Source: Desulfomonile tiedjei DSM 6799 (GTDB lineage: Bacteria; Desulfobacterota; Desulfomonilia; Desulfomonilales; Desulfomonilaceae). From it: DNA of 64,000 bases. Below are positions 8,726 to 17,355 of this stretch, piece by piece; the first letter of the stretch is position 1; every line of letters starts with the position of its first letter. Location: contig NC_018025.1 in the NCBI RefSeq assembly GCF_000266945.1, positions 3,910,001 through 3,974,000 of the forward strand, written 5' to 3'. A model generated the notes under the pieces. That model saw only the letters and a list, made by a program, of their open reading frames with translations, searched no databases and was not told where the DNA came from. A program made the position numbers and the translations under genes.

Positions 8726-9901
8726 ATGGCGTCGAGTTGGTTTGTATGGGGAGCGGTCGTGTTTAGTGCGATCATATTAGCCGAATTGTTACGCCTCAAT
8801 ATCTTACTGTTCAAGACCTTGAAAACAGAACAGGTCTTGTCTTCCCCGACGGACTGCACCAAGCAATCATGCCCAACGGTATCCGTTTTAATTCCGGCGA
8901 GAGACGAGGAAGGCAATATTCAAGAATCTGCAAAATCCATTCTGGATTCTGATTACGAAAACCTTGAACTGATCCTTGTTGACGATCGCAGCTCCGATGA
9001 CACGCTTAAACTCATGGAACAAATTGCGGAGAAGGACCGACGGGTCAAGGTGATTTCCATCCGAAGTCTTCCGGAAGGATGGACCGGAAAAACCCATGCA
9101 CTCTATGAAGGAGTTCAGTCTGCAACTGGTGACATCCTCTTGTTCATAGATGCCGATTCGGTGATTGCTCGAAATCTCGTTTCTCGATCAATCAACCACC
9201 TGCTCACGCACGATCTCGATATGCTGAGTCTCGCACCCGGCTTTGTGCACAGAGGGTTTCTCGAAAATGCGGTGCATCCGCATTTGGCTCTGGGGTTGTC
9301 TTCCTTTTTTCCCATGCTAGATGTAAATGACATGTCGAAAAGAACCGGTCTAGCCTCCGGCTGTTTTCTAATGATGACGAAAAAAGCGTATGAAAAAGCG
9401 GGTACGTGGAAAGCATTCAGGACGGAGGTCACCGAAGATATTGCCTTGAGCAAGGCCTTGAAGCAGAAAGGAATGCGCCTGAATTTCCTGCGTGGAGGCG
9501 AACTGGTCCAGACCAAACCATTCGAGAGTTTTGCGGAGCTGGCAGCCTTTTGGAAAAGAACGTTTTACGGTGGCCTGGAACAAAGCATTACGAGATGCAT
9601 AAAATTGTGCCTGAATTATATTACCCTTCTGGCACTTTTGGCGTTTCTCATATATTCAATAGTCATGATTGCGGGAGGAAATCCCTCTACGGGACTCTGG
9701 ATACTCGGAGCGCTTTCAGCTTTGGGAATGTGTGCCGTCGTGATACCGTATGGAATGGTAGTCGAGAAAGAGCACGGCTCCAGATGGTACGGTTTTTCTG
9801 CGCCTATCGGTCTGGCACTGAGCGCTTGGGTTGCACTGAGCACCCTGATAATGCTATTGACCAAGAGAGGAATTCATTGGCGAGGTTCAGTATACAGATA
9901 G
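8726..9901 (+). CDS. Membrane glycosyltransferase, family 2
   Basis: A 391-residue GT-A glycosyltransferase. An N-terminal membrane anchor (residues 5-25) precedes the catalytic domain with PTVSVLIPARDEEGNI at the start, DDRSSDDT, a DAD metal-binding motif in LLFIDADS, then TEDIALSKALK (the ED acid motif) and a QxxRW-like KRTFYGG. Two or three C-terminal membrane helices follow (about 295-385). This layout matches the HpnB/CrtQ-like branch that acts on lipid acceptors such as hopanoids or carotenoid acids; the acceptor cannot be deduced here. AAAGGAG lies 4 nt before the ATG. It may be co-transcribed with the secreted protein downstream. Confidence 0.85.
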   Translation: MASSWFVWGAVVFSAIILAELLRLNILLFKTLKTEQVLSSPTDCTKQSCPTVSVLIPARDEEGNIQESAKSILDSDYENLELILVDDRSSDDTLKLMEQIAEKDRRVKVISIRSLPEGWTGKTHALYEGVQSATGDILLFIDADSVIARNLVSRSINHLLTHDLDMLSLAPGFVHRGFLENAVHPHLALGLSSFFPMLDVNDMSKRTGLASGCFLMMTKKAYEKAGTWKAFRTEVTEDIALSKALKQKGMRLNFLRGGELVQTKPFESFAELAAFWKRTFYGGLEQSITRCIKLCLNYITLLALLAFLIYSIVMIAGGNPSTGLWILGALSALGMCAVVIPYGMVVEKEHGSRWYGFSAPIGLALSAWVALSTLIMLLTKRGIHWRGSVYR

Positions 9902-10030
9902 GAGCTTAAACTCACGGTATTAAAACGCGATTCGCTCCGATGGGGAAGGAGAAAAGCGTTGACCATGTTGTTGATTTCCTGGTATGATCCCGGTTCGCCT
10001 AGTCGAGCCTCGCGCGAAAGGAGAAGGTAT

Positions 10031-10876
10031 ATGAGCCCTGTGAGGATTGGTGTTTTTGTGAAAATCCTCGTGTTATTGATTGTGTGTGCAATACCTGCAG
10101 TATCCGGCGCTCAGGAATTCAAGGTTTTCACCAGCGAGGAGTACGGGTTCACTATGAAATACCCCGCTTCGTGGCTCAAAGTCGAGCCCAAAGGCAATTA
10201 TTATGTCGTATTTCAAGCCCCGGATCTCACCGACAATTTCAGAAACCGGATCCATGTCGCGGCTCACAAACCCGTCAAGGACAATCTTGATGTTTTCCTG
10301 AAAGAGTTGAGGAACGGAATTTCGGATCTACAGAAAGGCTCCGGCAAGAAACAAGAGGTCAAGATACTGGATGAGGGCGAATTCAAGAGTGAAGTCCCCG
10401 GAGCTTACTATTTTTTCATCCAGGCTTTCGATGACAAGCTCCGAATCTGGATGGACATTGTCATAGTATTTTATAAACATGAGCAGACGCTTCTCAGGAT
10501 CTCTTGCCTGGCACCGTCTCAAAGTATGGAGAAGGTCCAGCCCATGTTCAATGAGGTGCTCGTGAGCGTCAAGTTCACCTCACAAGATAGCGAGACAAGT
10601 CCGGCACCGACTCGGCCCCCTGCAACGGCTCCGACACCGCCTCCACCTCCCCCGTCTCAGCCTGCGCCTCCGCGGTCTCAGGTCACCCCAACTCCGGCTC
10701 AGCCCGCCCAGCCGGGTGTTACCGAACGTGTTCCGGAGCAGCCGCGCTATGCACCGGAGCCCAGATCTGAGCAGCCTGCGCCTCGGACTACTCAGCCGCC
10801 TATGCCACCTGCAACCGGACCTCGACCTCTTCCGAGAGGACCGGCCAGAGAACCGGAAACAGGTATAATAAATTAA
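10031..10876 (+). CDS. Secreted PsbP-like protein with Pro-rich tail
   Basis: 281 residues from the ATG at 10031, which has AAAGGAGAAGG immediately upstream; a longer frame opens at a TTG at 9959 but lacks such a site. Signal peptide at residues 1-25 ending at VSGA. Residues 28-175 look like the PsbP/DUF1795 fold often found in secreted lipoproteins: EEYGFTMKYPASWLK at the start and a central FIQAFDDKLRIWM strand. The C-terminal 100 residues are extremely rich in Pro, Ala, Thr and Gln, probably disordered and possibly wall- or peptidoglycan-spanning. Function unknown; partner not indicated by neighbours. Confidence 0.75.
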   Translation: MSPVRIGVFVKILVLLIVCAIPAVSGAQEFKVFTSEEYGFTMKYPASWLKVEPKGNYYVVFQAPDLTDNFRNRIHVAAHKPVKDNLDVFLKELRNGISDLQKGSGKKQEVKILDEGEFKSEVPGAYYFFIQAFDDKLRIWMDIVIVFYKHEQTLLRISCLAPSQSMEKVQPMFNEVLVSVKFTSQDSETSPAPTRPPATAPTPPPPPPSQPAPPRSQVTPTPAQPAQPGVTERVPEQPRYAPEPRSEQPAPRTTQPPMPPATGPRPLPRGPAREPETGIIN

Positions 10877-10894
10877 GAACAGGTTATTTAAGCC

Positions 10895-13276
10895 ATGACA
10901 ATGCGCCGCGTTGAAAAATTTTTCGATTCTCATGAAGGGTTCCGGCAGTTCAAGAAAAGTCTGACTGACCGACTGCCGCTGCCTATGGATACCAGATTCG
11001 TGAGAGAACGGGCGCTGAAGTTGGCCGAGAAACACGAGCCCAGAGGTGACAGGAACGAATTGGATTTTGCCCTGTCCCAGCTTTCTGTTTCCGTAGATCC
11101 AAAGCGGTTTCAGCAGACATCCGCCATGACTCTGTTTATGGCAAAGACCCTGTTCAGGGACATCTCTCAACCGATTGCATTACGAATTCGGCAAAAAATA
11201 GCAGAATTCAAAGGTCCGAAGTTCTTCTTCGTAGGCCACACATCATATTTCGATTACGTCCTGACCAATCAGCTCGTGCAGAGGCTCGGTCTGGGCTCTC
11301 CTGTTACGCACGCCACCGGCAGTTTCACCAAAGGATGGCTTTCAAACTGGCTGCATGGATTTCGTGCGCTGGTGACTCCCAAGAACCAAAGTCCGATTCA
11401 ACACAGGGCTTATTCATGGTTCAGCGCTGCCCTGGCTGAAAGCGGCGAGACTCAGATCCTCATGGCCCGGACAAGCCGGTATACGGTTCGATCCAGGGAC
11501 GGTGTTCTCCGTGAACCGTACGTTCCTCACGGTGTTCTGGCAGCGGTAAAGGCTACGGGCCGCGCGATGATTATCCCGGTATCGATATCCTATGAGGCTG
11601 TTCCTGAGGATGCATACCTGACATATTCTCCTTTCTTTCCGTTGCTCGCGATGTTTCCTCGCAGGTGGCCTATTCTGCTCCCGCTTCTTCTCGGAGTAGG
11701 CAGTGCCGATAAAGTGTTGAGAGGACTCGAGGGAGTATTTGGCGATGCCAACATAGAGACGGGAGAGCCTTTCGAGCTGGCAAACGACGATTCACTTACG
11801 CTTCAGCGAATATCTCATCGCGCTATCGAAGAAATTGCAAAAAACAAACTGATTCATCCAAGCCAACTTGTAGCCAGAGCAATGCCGCATGGAGAGTGGG
11901 TTGACATAAAGACTCTGCGGCAACGAGTTGAAACCGAAATTGAAGCTATTTCCGACTTTTTTAAATCGCGGTACAGAAAAGCCGCGCCTTTTCACCCGAT
12001 AATCAACTCGGATATTCCCGCTGCCATAACCCGCGGTCTCAAGGTCCTGGGCAGACGCCGCGCTGTTAGCCGATCGGTTGTAAGAAGAGCTTATAGAGCA
12101 GACAAAGCCTCTTTGCTGAGATTTTACGCCTATCACGGCGACCGGCGTATATATCCGCTCAGCGGACGAAATACGCTCACAGTCGTAAATGCCGGTGTAT
12201 GGGGATACACGCTCGCTCTTCACATTGGCATGAATCTGCTGAAGAAAGAGGAATTGTCCGAGACATCCCTGATCCTGTACGATTCTCGAGAAGATCTGAT
12301 TGAAAAGCTCACGGTGGATGGAAAGCATCCGTGGCACTTCAAAGACATCGCTCTTCCGAGATCCGTCCGACCTGAAGCGGATCTGTTGGCTGCCATTGGG
12401 GACACGTCGCTCATTCTTATGGTTACTCCCAGCAAGTACTTTCACGCTATGCTGATCAAAGTACTTGAGTTGGCACCAAATGGGAGCGATCTGGTGATTG
12501 CCACGAAAGGTTTTATTCCGGAAACAGGGCTCCTCCCCTGCCAGACGGCTCAACTGGAAATGGAGCGCCTTGGAAAGAAAGTGAAAATTTCTATTCTATC
12601 CGGAGCAAATCTCGCCCATGAAGTTGTCCAGGGCGGTGCTTGTGTCACCCAGATTGCGTGTGAAAAGGACGATACGTTTGACCGACTCCGTCCGTTGTTG
12701 GACACTCCCAAATTCCGCGTGGTGTACTCTAACGATGTGATCGGCACGACAATTGCCGCTGCTCTCAAGAATGTGTACGCCATAGGTTTCGGCCTGTTGG
12801 AAGGATCCAAGAAGGCTCCGGAGAACTTTTTGGCAACGTATGCGACCCTCGTTACCGCTGAGATCAGGAATTTCGGACTTCTGCTGGGGGCTGCTCCAGA
12901 GACGTTCGATGCCGAAAGCCAGGTATGGATGGCCGATCTACTGGCAACATGCAGAGGCGGCAGGTCCGCGCAATTCGGTCGCGATCTGGCAGTCATTGAA
13001 GAAAAAGCGGGAAAAGTGAAGCCCGCCAGACAATTACTCGAACAATATCGAAAGAAGAAAGTGGCCGTGGAAGGATTCGAGGCGGCCCGATATGCGAACA
13101 GAATCGCTTCTCAAAGAGGTTTTCACCCCCCGATTCTCGGCGAGATTTACGCAATTCTTCACGGAGGCAAGCAGGTGGACGTGGACGGTTTTATCGAGAA
13201 ATGCCTCGATGCGCTGAGCCACAAAACCAGCCAATCATCCCCGTCTGCAATCCGACCTCGATCCATCCGGTATTGA
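10895..13276 (+). CDS. Glycerol-3-phosphate acyltransferase/GpsA-like fusion
   Basis: A 793-residue fusion. The N-terminal half resembles PlsB-type acyltransferases: HTSYFD at residues 115-120 gives the catalytic HX4D, followed by a GSFTKGWLSNW stretch and PVSISYE. The C-terminal half (about residue 425 onward) is like NAD-dependent glycerol-3-phosphate dehydrogenase: a Rossmann start VVNAGVWGYTLA (usual first Gly of GxGxWG replaced by Asn), an ATKGF segment, SGANLAHEV and ALKNVYAIG with the conserved Lys. Together these would make glycerol 3-phosphate from dihydroxyacetone phosphate and acylate it, two consecutive phospholipid steps. The missing Gly may alter NAD binding or mark a divergent dehydrogenase domain. 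Confidence 0.8.
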   Translation: MTMRRVEKFFDSHEGFRQFKKSLTDRLPLPMDTRFVRERALKLAEKHEPRGDRNELDFALSQLSVSVDPKRFQQTSAMTLFMAKTLFRDISQPIALRIRQKIAEFKGPKFFFVGHTSYFDYVLTNQLVQRLGLGSPVTHATGSFTKGWLSNWLHGFRALVTPKNQSPIQHRAYSWFSAALAESGETQILMARTSRYTVRSRDGVLREPYVPHGVLAAVKATGRAMIIPVSISYEAVPEDAYLTYSPFFPLLAMFPRRWPILLPLLLGVGSADKVLRGLEGVFGDANIETGEPFELANDDSLTLQRISHRAIEEIAKNKLIHPSQLVARAMPHGEWVDIKTLRQRVETEIEAISDFFKSRYRKAAPFHPIINSDIPAAITRGLKVLGRRRAVSRSVVRRAYRADKASLLRFYAYHGDRRIYPLSGRNTLTVVNAGVWGYTLALHIGMNLLKKEELSETSLILYDSREDLIEKLTVDGKHPWHFKDIALPRSVRPEADLLAAIGDTSLILMVTPSKYFHAMLIKVLELAPNGSDLVIATKGFIPETGLLPCQTAQLEMERLGKKVKISILSGANLAHEVVQGGACVTQIACEKDDTFDRLRPLLDTPKFRVVYSNDVIGTTIAAALKNVYAIGFGLLEGSKKAPENFLATYATLVTAEIRNFGLLLGAAPETFDAESQVWMADLLATCRGGRSAQFGRDLAVIEEKAGKVKPARQLLEQYRKKKVAVEGFEAARYANRIASQRGFHPPILGEIYAILHGGKQVDVDGFIEKCLDALSHKTSQSSPSAIRPRSIRY

Positions 13277-13320
13277 CACATCGCCCCGACACACGCTTCG
13301 GGGCTCACACGTGGGGAGCC

Positions 13321-14313
13321 ATGAACGAGTCTCTGTCCATTCTGCCCATTTGCATTAAGGACCTCAGGCCTGGAGACAATATTCTCCAGTGCTTCAGATT
13401 AGGAACAAAAGAGCTTCGTAAGACAAAATCGGGCCATGACTACCTGGACCTGGTATTCAGCGATGCAACCGGTTCGGTCACCGGAAAAGTCTGGGCCGAC
13501 GTGCTCCGTAAATGGGGTCACGCTTTTGCATCCGGCGATTACGTTAAAGTTGAAGGACGAGTCGAAACATACAGGGACAAAATTCAGGTCGTGGTTGAAA
13601 AAATACGCAAAGTCGATTCCTCCGAGGTTCCGGACATCGACTCGCTCGTAAAGAAAAGCAGCCAGGATCCCCAGGTGTTAATGGCAGAACTGAAAGGGAT
13701 CGCGGGAACATTACAGCCGCTTCAACTGTCGAATCTTGTGCTGCATCTGTTGGAGACGCATGCAGATGCTTTTATGAGTCTTCCGGCAGCCCAAATGGTG
13801 CATCATGCGTACAGGAGCGGTCTGATCGAACACGTTACGGCGGTAACTAGAAAGGTTATGGCTGTGTTGCCGCTCGAGAACGATATCAACCCTAACATAG
13901 CAATTGCAGGAGCCATTCTTCACGATATCGGGAAGATTCGCGAGCTGAATGCAGAAGGAAATGGCAGAACACCTGAAGGGAGACTCATCGGGCACGTCTC
14001 GCTCGGAGCACAAATGCTTCGTGACGCGGCACATGCAGTGGGAGTGACCGCATCTGCATGGTTGACGGAGTTGGAACACATCCTGCTTTCACATCACGGG
14101 GAGACCCAATTTGGCGCTCCGGTGCGACCCTTTACACGGGAGGCCGTGCTGGTTCATTTTATCGATAATCTGGACGCAAAGCTCAAAATTATGAGCGAAG
14201 CGCTCGAATCCGCGGAACCGGATGGTTTCGCTCCTTATAACAAATGGTTGGAAGGCAAAGCTTTCGCAGGAAGCAATGCGCTTCGCCAGGAGGATCACGA
14301 TGCTGGAACTTGA
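13321..14313 (+). CDS. HD-domain/OB-fold nuclease (YhaM-like)
   Basis: 330 residues from the ATG at 13321; the frame is open from 13201, but that would overlap the previous gene. Residues 10-105 form an OB-fold nucleic-acid-binding domain (LDLVFSDATGSVTGKVW, GDYVKVEGRVETY). Residues 160-315 are an HD phosphohydrolase domain: HHAYRSGLIEHV, then ILHDIGK (metal-binding HD) and LEHILLSHHGE. This order is that of YhaM 3'-5' exoribonucleases. The stop overlaps the prfB start, so the two are translationally coupled. A GC hairpin (13283-13304) separates it from the fusion gene upstream. Confidence 0.85.
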   Translation: MNESLSILPICIKDLRPGDNILQCFRLGTKELRKTKSGHDYLDLVFSDATGSVTGKVWADVLRKWGHAFASGDYVKVEGRVETYRDKIQVVVEKIRKVDSSEVPDIDSLVKKSSQDPQVLMAELKGIAGTLQPLQLSNLVLHLLETHADAFMSLPAAQMVHHAYRSGLIEHVTAVTRKVMAVLPLENDINPNIAIAGAILHDIGKIRELNAEGNGRTPEGRLIGHVSLGAQMLRDAAHAVGVTASAWLTELEHILLSHHGETQFGAPVRPFTREAVLVHFIDNLDAKLKIMSEALESAEPDGFAPYNKWLEGKAFAGSNALRQEDHDAGT

Positions 14314-15404
14314 AGAAAAACTTGCACTGTTGAAGGATAGATCGTCTCAGCTTAGAGGTTATCTTTGACCTCGATGCCAAAATAGCCCGCCTGAATGACC
14401 TGGCAAAAACTCAGGAAGATTCGGAATTCTGGAATAATCCCGAGCAGGCACGATCTCTTTTGAAAGAACAAAAGCAGATCGCTGTGATAGTGCAGGGATT
14501 CGAAGACCTTAATAAAGAAGTGGAAGAGACTTCGCTGCTGCTTGAGCTTGCTGTGGAGGAAGACGATAAGTCGGTCCTGAAGGAAGTTGAAGAACGGCTC
14601 AGTGTCATTGAAGAAGACATTAACAATCTCGAAATTCAGCGTTTATTTACCAGGCCGGAGGATGCCGGCGACGCAATCGTGGAAATTCATGCCGGCGCCG
14701 GTGGAACAGAAGCTCAGGATTGGGCGGAGATGCTCCTGAGAATGTATTTGAGGTGGGCTGAGCGCGAGGGATTCAAATCCGAAATCATGGATACACTTCC
14801 AGGTGACGAAGCGGGGATCAAGAGTGCCACGTTTTCCGTTGAAGGTGAGCACTCGTATGGACGTCTGAAGGCTGAAATAGGAATTCACCGGCTGGTGAGG
14901 ATTTCTCCTTTCGATGCTAATTCCCGACGTCATACATCCTTTGCTGCAGTGTTCGTGTACCCGGCAGCGGATGAAAACGTAGACATTGAAGTGAATGAAT
15001 CGGAACTGAAAACCGATACGTACAGAGCTTCCGGTGCTGGCGGTCAGCACGTTAATAAGACGGATTCCGCAGTACGTATTACGCATCTTCCCACCGGAAT
15101 CGTTGTCCAATGCCAGAACGAGCGTTCTCAGCATAAGAATCGCGCGATGGCCATGAAGATTCTCAAATCTCGACTCTACGATCTGGAAATCCAGAAAAAG
15201 ATGGAGGAGAAAGAGAGTATGCACAAGGCAAAGAAAGAAATTGCCTGGGGGTCTCAAATCAGGTCATATGTCTTGCAGCCCTATCAAATGGTGAAAGATC
15301 ATCGCACCAATTGTGAAATCGGCAATGTAAATGCAGTCCTGGATGGAGATATTAATCGGTTTATTCAGGAATACCTCCTGGTACAGGCACGGGAAGCGTC
15401 TTAA
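14300..15404 (+). CDS. prfB: Peptide chain release factor 2, with programmed frameshift
   Basis: RF2 recognises UGA and UAA stop codons and hydrolyses peptidyl-tRNA on the ribosome. ATG at 14300 opens a 22-codon frame ending in CTT at 14363-14365 and TGA at 14366-14368. Reading resumes in the +1 frame with GAC at 14367, giving a 367-residue protein. The junction LRGYL/D and the slippery CTTTGAC are the standard prfB site; an AGAGGT acts as the internal Shine-Dalgarno. Downstream are the RF2 SPF motif (SPFDAN) and GGQ in GAGGQHVNK. RF2 concentration thus controls its own synthesis. The start overlaps the HD gene end. Confidence 0.97.
14357..14369 (+). promoter_or_regulatory. prfB +1 programmed frameshift site
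   Basis: GGT TAT CTT TGA C, with AGAGGT just upstream serving as stimulatory anti-Shine-Dalgarno pairing site. The ribosome slips from CTT to TTT and reads GAC in the +1 frame when RF2 is scarce. The zero frame terminates at TGA 14366-14368. Confidence 0.95.
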
Positions 15405-15491
15405 AGCTCAGAGGTCAGGATTATATGGTGACAAAGCTGCCATGATGAACTATGGTGTGCGTTATTGAATATTGACTATAAGGAGTAAAAC

Positions 15492-15737
15492 ATGAGTCGT
15501 TGGTTCTCAAAGTTGTTTTTTCTTGCCATTCTTGCAGGGTTTGCTTTGGCTCCCTGCATCTCCGAGGCGTCTTGAGCGGGCTGTTTTCCCTCCTGGTCAG
15601 GAGCCTCAAGCAGCTATTCAGCCAGTCCTTCTTATTACGGTTATGGATACGGATACGGGTACGCGGGACAGAATTACGGGTATTCCGGTCAGCCCCGAGT
15701 AAAAAAAGCCAAGAAAAAGAAGACACAGGGCAACTAG
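15492..15737 (+). CDS. Small secreted Tyr/Gly-rich protein with in-frame TGA
   Basis: ATG at 15492 has AAGGAGTAAAAC directly upstream. It opens a 27-residue signal peptide (MSRWFSKLFF... ending ISEAS), then TGA at 15573-15575, after which the same frame continues for 53 codons to TAG at 15735: AGCFPSWSG, a Ser-rich part, seven alternating YG pairs and a Lys-rich tail (KKAKKKK). Same-frame composition on both sides of the TGA says one gene. Either the TGA is a nonsense mutation, or it is selenocysteine: U followed by AGC gives a UxxC-type motif, and a CTCC/GGAG hairpin with loop UGGUCA sits 18 nt after the TGA. Family unknown. Confidence 0.5.
15576..15607 (+). promoter_or_regulatory. SECIS-like hairpin after in-frame TGA
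   Basis: CTCC (15590-15593), loop TGGTCA (15594-15599), GGAG (15600-15603), extendable by T-A to five pairs. The loop begins 18 nt after the TGA and contains G and U, as required of bacterial SECIS elements that bind SelB. The stem is short, and such hairpins arise by chance, so support is modest. Confidence 0.3.
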
Positions 15738-15745
15738 ATTCAACC

Positions 15746-15770
15746 AGGGGAGCCCTCATGAGGTTCCCCT
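15746..15770 (+). terminator. Hairpin after the small secreted-protein gene
   Basis: AGGGGAGCC and GGTTCCCCT form a nine-pair stem (one G-U) with loop CTCATGA, 8 nt after the TAG. The tail is T/C-rich rather than a T run, so intrinsic termination is possible but not certain. Confidence 0.45.
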
Positions 15771-15883
15771 TCCCCATATCACCTGCTCTCTATTCACTTC
15801 TCCATCTCACATAATTAATGTAATATCCCGAAGAATTGCCAAGCAAGGACATTCTGCGTTGAGCAACATAAAAGAAGTGTAGC

Positions 15884-17116
15884 ATGCATAATCCCGATTT
15901 TATAGCATTCTTGGACACTCGCGAACACACTCGCGATCGGCTTGCATCGATTTTGTCACGATGGGCCGACATCAACTCGTTTTCCTACAATCTTGAAGGC
16001 ATACAGCGGGTTCAGACGTTATTCCAGGAGGATTTTTCAGATCTCCGGTCACAGGAGGACTCTTGCGAGCTGCCTCCTCAAAAGGTACTTTCACCCGAAG
16101 GTCACGTCATTGAAAGACCCCTTGGCAAGGCTCTCATGTTTCTGAAACGTCCAGAGCAGAAATTGCGGGTATTCCTCTGCTGCCATCTGGACACGGTATT
16201 CGCACCGGACCATCCTTTCCAAAGCTGCTCCCGAATTGATGAAAATACTCTTCGCGGCCCGGGAGTTGCCGACGCAAAGGGTGGTCTGCTGGTTATGTTG
16301 ACTGCCCTCCAAATGTTCGAGAAAAGCCCCTGGGCCGATAATCTCGGCTGGGAAATTCTCATCAACCCGGATGAAGAGATCGGGTCGCCGGGTTCGGCTT
16401 ATCTGCTTCGTCAGGTGGCCGAGCGCAACGATGTGGGTTTGATTTTTGAACCTTGCAGCACTGAGGGCAAATTGGTGTCGCACCGCAAAGGATCCGGAAA
16501 TTTCTCAACGTTCGTGAAGGGACGAGCTGCGCATGCCGGAAGAGACCCGCATCTGGGACGCAATGCAATCCTGGCTGCAGCCCGGATGATTGTAGACCTC
16601 CATGCTATTCAGAATCCTCAACGAGGCATCACGGTTAACACAGGGTACATTGAGGGAGGCGGTCCGGCAAACGTGGTGCCGGACAGGGCTTTCTTCAAGA
16701 CGAATGTCCGAGTGGCCGATTCGCAGGAGCAGCACGATTTCGAGTCACTCTTGACCGAGACTCAGAGCAAATTGAACGAGACGGACGGAATTAGTGTGGA
16801 CACATTCGGAGGATTTGGTAGACCGCCGAAACTTCTGGATTCACGTACACTGTATCTACTCCGGCAGATCGCAGAATGCGGACGAGAGATCGGACTTCAT
16901 CTGGAATGGATAGGCAGCGGCGGCACGTGCGATGGAAATAATCTGGCTGCAGCAGGTCTGGTCACTGTAGACAGCCTGGGACCTCGAGGGTTCGGAATTC
17001 ATACCCAGGATGAATACGTGCACTTGGACGACATCATTGAACGAGCGCAACTCACCTGTCTTCTCCTGATGAAGATGGCGGCGGGTAACGTTGAAATTCC
17101 TCCGAGGAATTCATGA
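15884..17116 (+). CDS. M20 family metallopeptidase (carboxypeptidase/deacylase)
   Basis: A 410-residue zinc hydrolase of the M20A family (carboxypeptidase G2, ArgE, DapE relatives). Metal and catalytic residues fall in CHLDTV (His, Asp), GVADAKGG (bridging Asp), NPDEEIG (catalytic Glu plus Glu), FEPCS (Glu) and GIHTQDEYV (His). The dimerisation insert is at about residues 205-330 (GRAAHAGRDP, NTGYIEGGGPANVVPD). No signal peptide, so cytoplasmic. Substrate is probably an N-acyl amino acid or a small peptide with C-terminal Glu; the sequence cannot decide. Stands alone between the small secreted gene and a dispersed repeat. Confidence 0.85.
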   Translation: MHNPDFIAFLDTREHTRDRLASILSRWADINSFSYNLEGIQRVQTLFQEDFSDLRSQEDSCELPPQKVLSPEGHVIERPLGKALMFLKRPEQKLRVFLCCHLDTVFAPDHPFQSCSRIDENTLRGPGVADAKGGLLVMLTALQMFEKSPWADNLGWEILINPDEEIGSPGSAYLLRQVAERNDVGLIFEPCSTEGKLVSHRKGSGNFSTFVKGRAAHAGRDPHLGRNAILAAARMIVDLHAIQNPQRGITVNTGYIEGGGPANVVPDRAFFKTNVRVADSQEQHDFESLLTETQSKLNETDGISVDTFGGFGRPPKLLDSRTLYLLRQIAECGREIGLHLEWIGSGGTCDGNNLAAAGLVTVDSLGPRGFGIHTQDEYVHLDDIIERAQLTCLLLMKMAAGNVEIPPRNS

Positions 17117-17144
17117 GAACTGAAGAGGGGAGGTTCGTCTCAGA

Positions 17145-17334
17145 TTATAGCAAATTCAGAATTTTTGTCCGATTGCGAAAAGCGATTCTCGAAAATCGGT
17201 GGGTGCCGTGCCTCCGTGCCGGCACATTTATCACAATAAATCAACTAGTTCGACCAGGCAGGGACGCCTGGCCCTACCGTTCTTATAAAGGATAGGGTGT
17301 TCAAAGGTCAGAAATTATGTCAACTACTATATCA
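17145..17334 (+). repeat. Dispersed intergenic repeat, copy 2 (long form)
   Basis: About 185 nt nearly identical to 34779-34976. It begins TAGCAAATTCAGAATTTTTG, contains the GTGCCGTGCCTCCGTGCCGG module, an ATAAATC spacer, the GGCAGGGACGCCTGGCCCTACC module, and ends GAAATTATGTCAACT. It fills most of the gap between the M20 peptidase and the ankyrin gene. Confidence 0.85.
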
Positions 17335-17355
17335 GATGATCCTTGGTGCACGACG

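Noticed and set aside
10580-11170. 196-codon minus-strand frame with long Arg/Gly-rich product
   Set aside because: It is antisense to the Pro-rich tail of the PsbP-like protein and the start of the fusion gene; its Arg-rich composition comes from complementing Pro/Ala codons.
11792-12553. 253-codon minus-strand frame
   Set aside because: Antisense to the GpsA-like half of the fusion protein.
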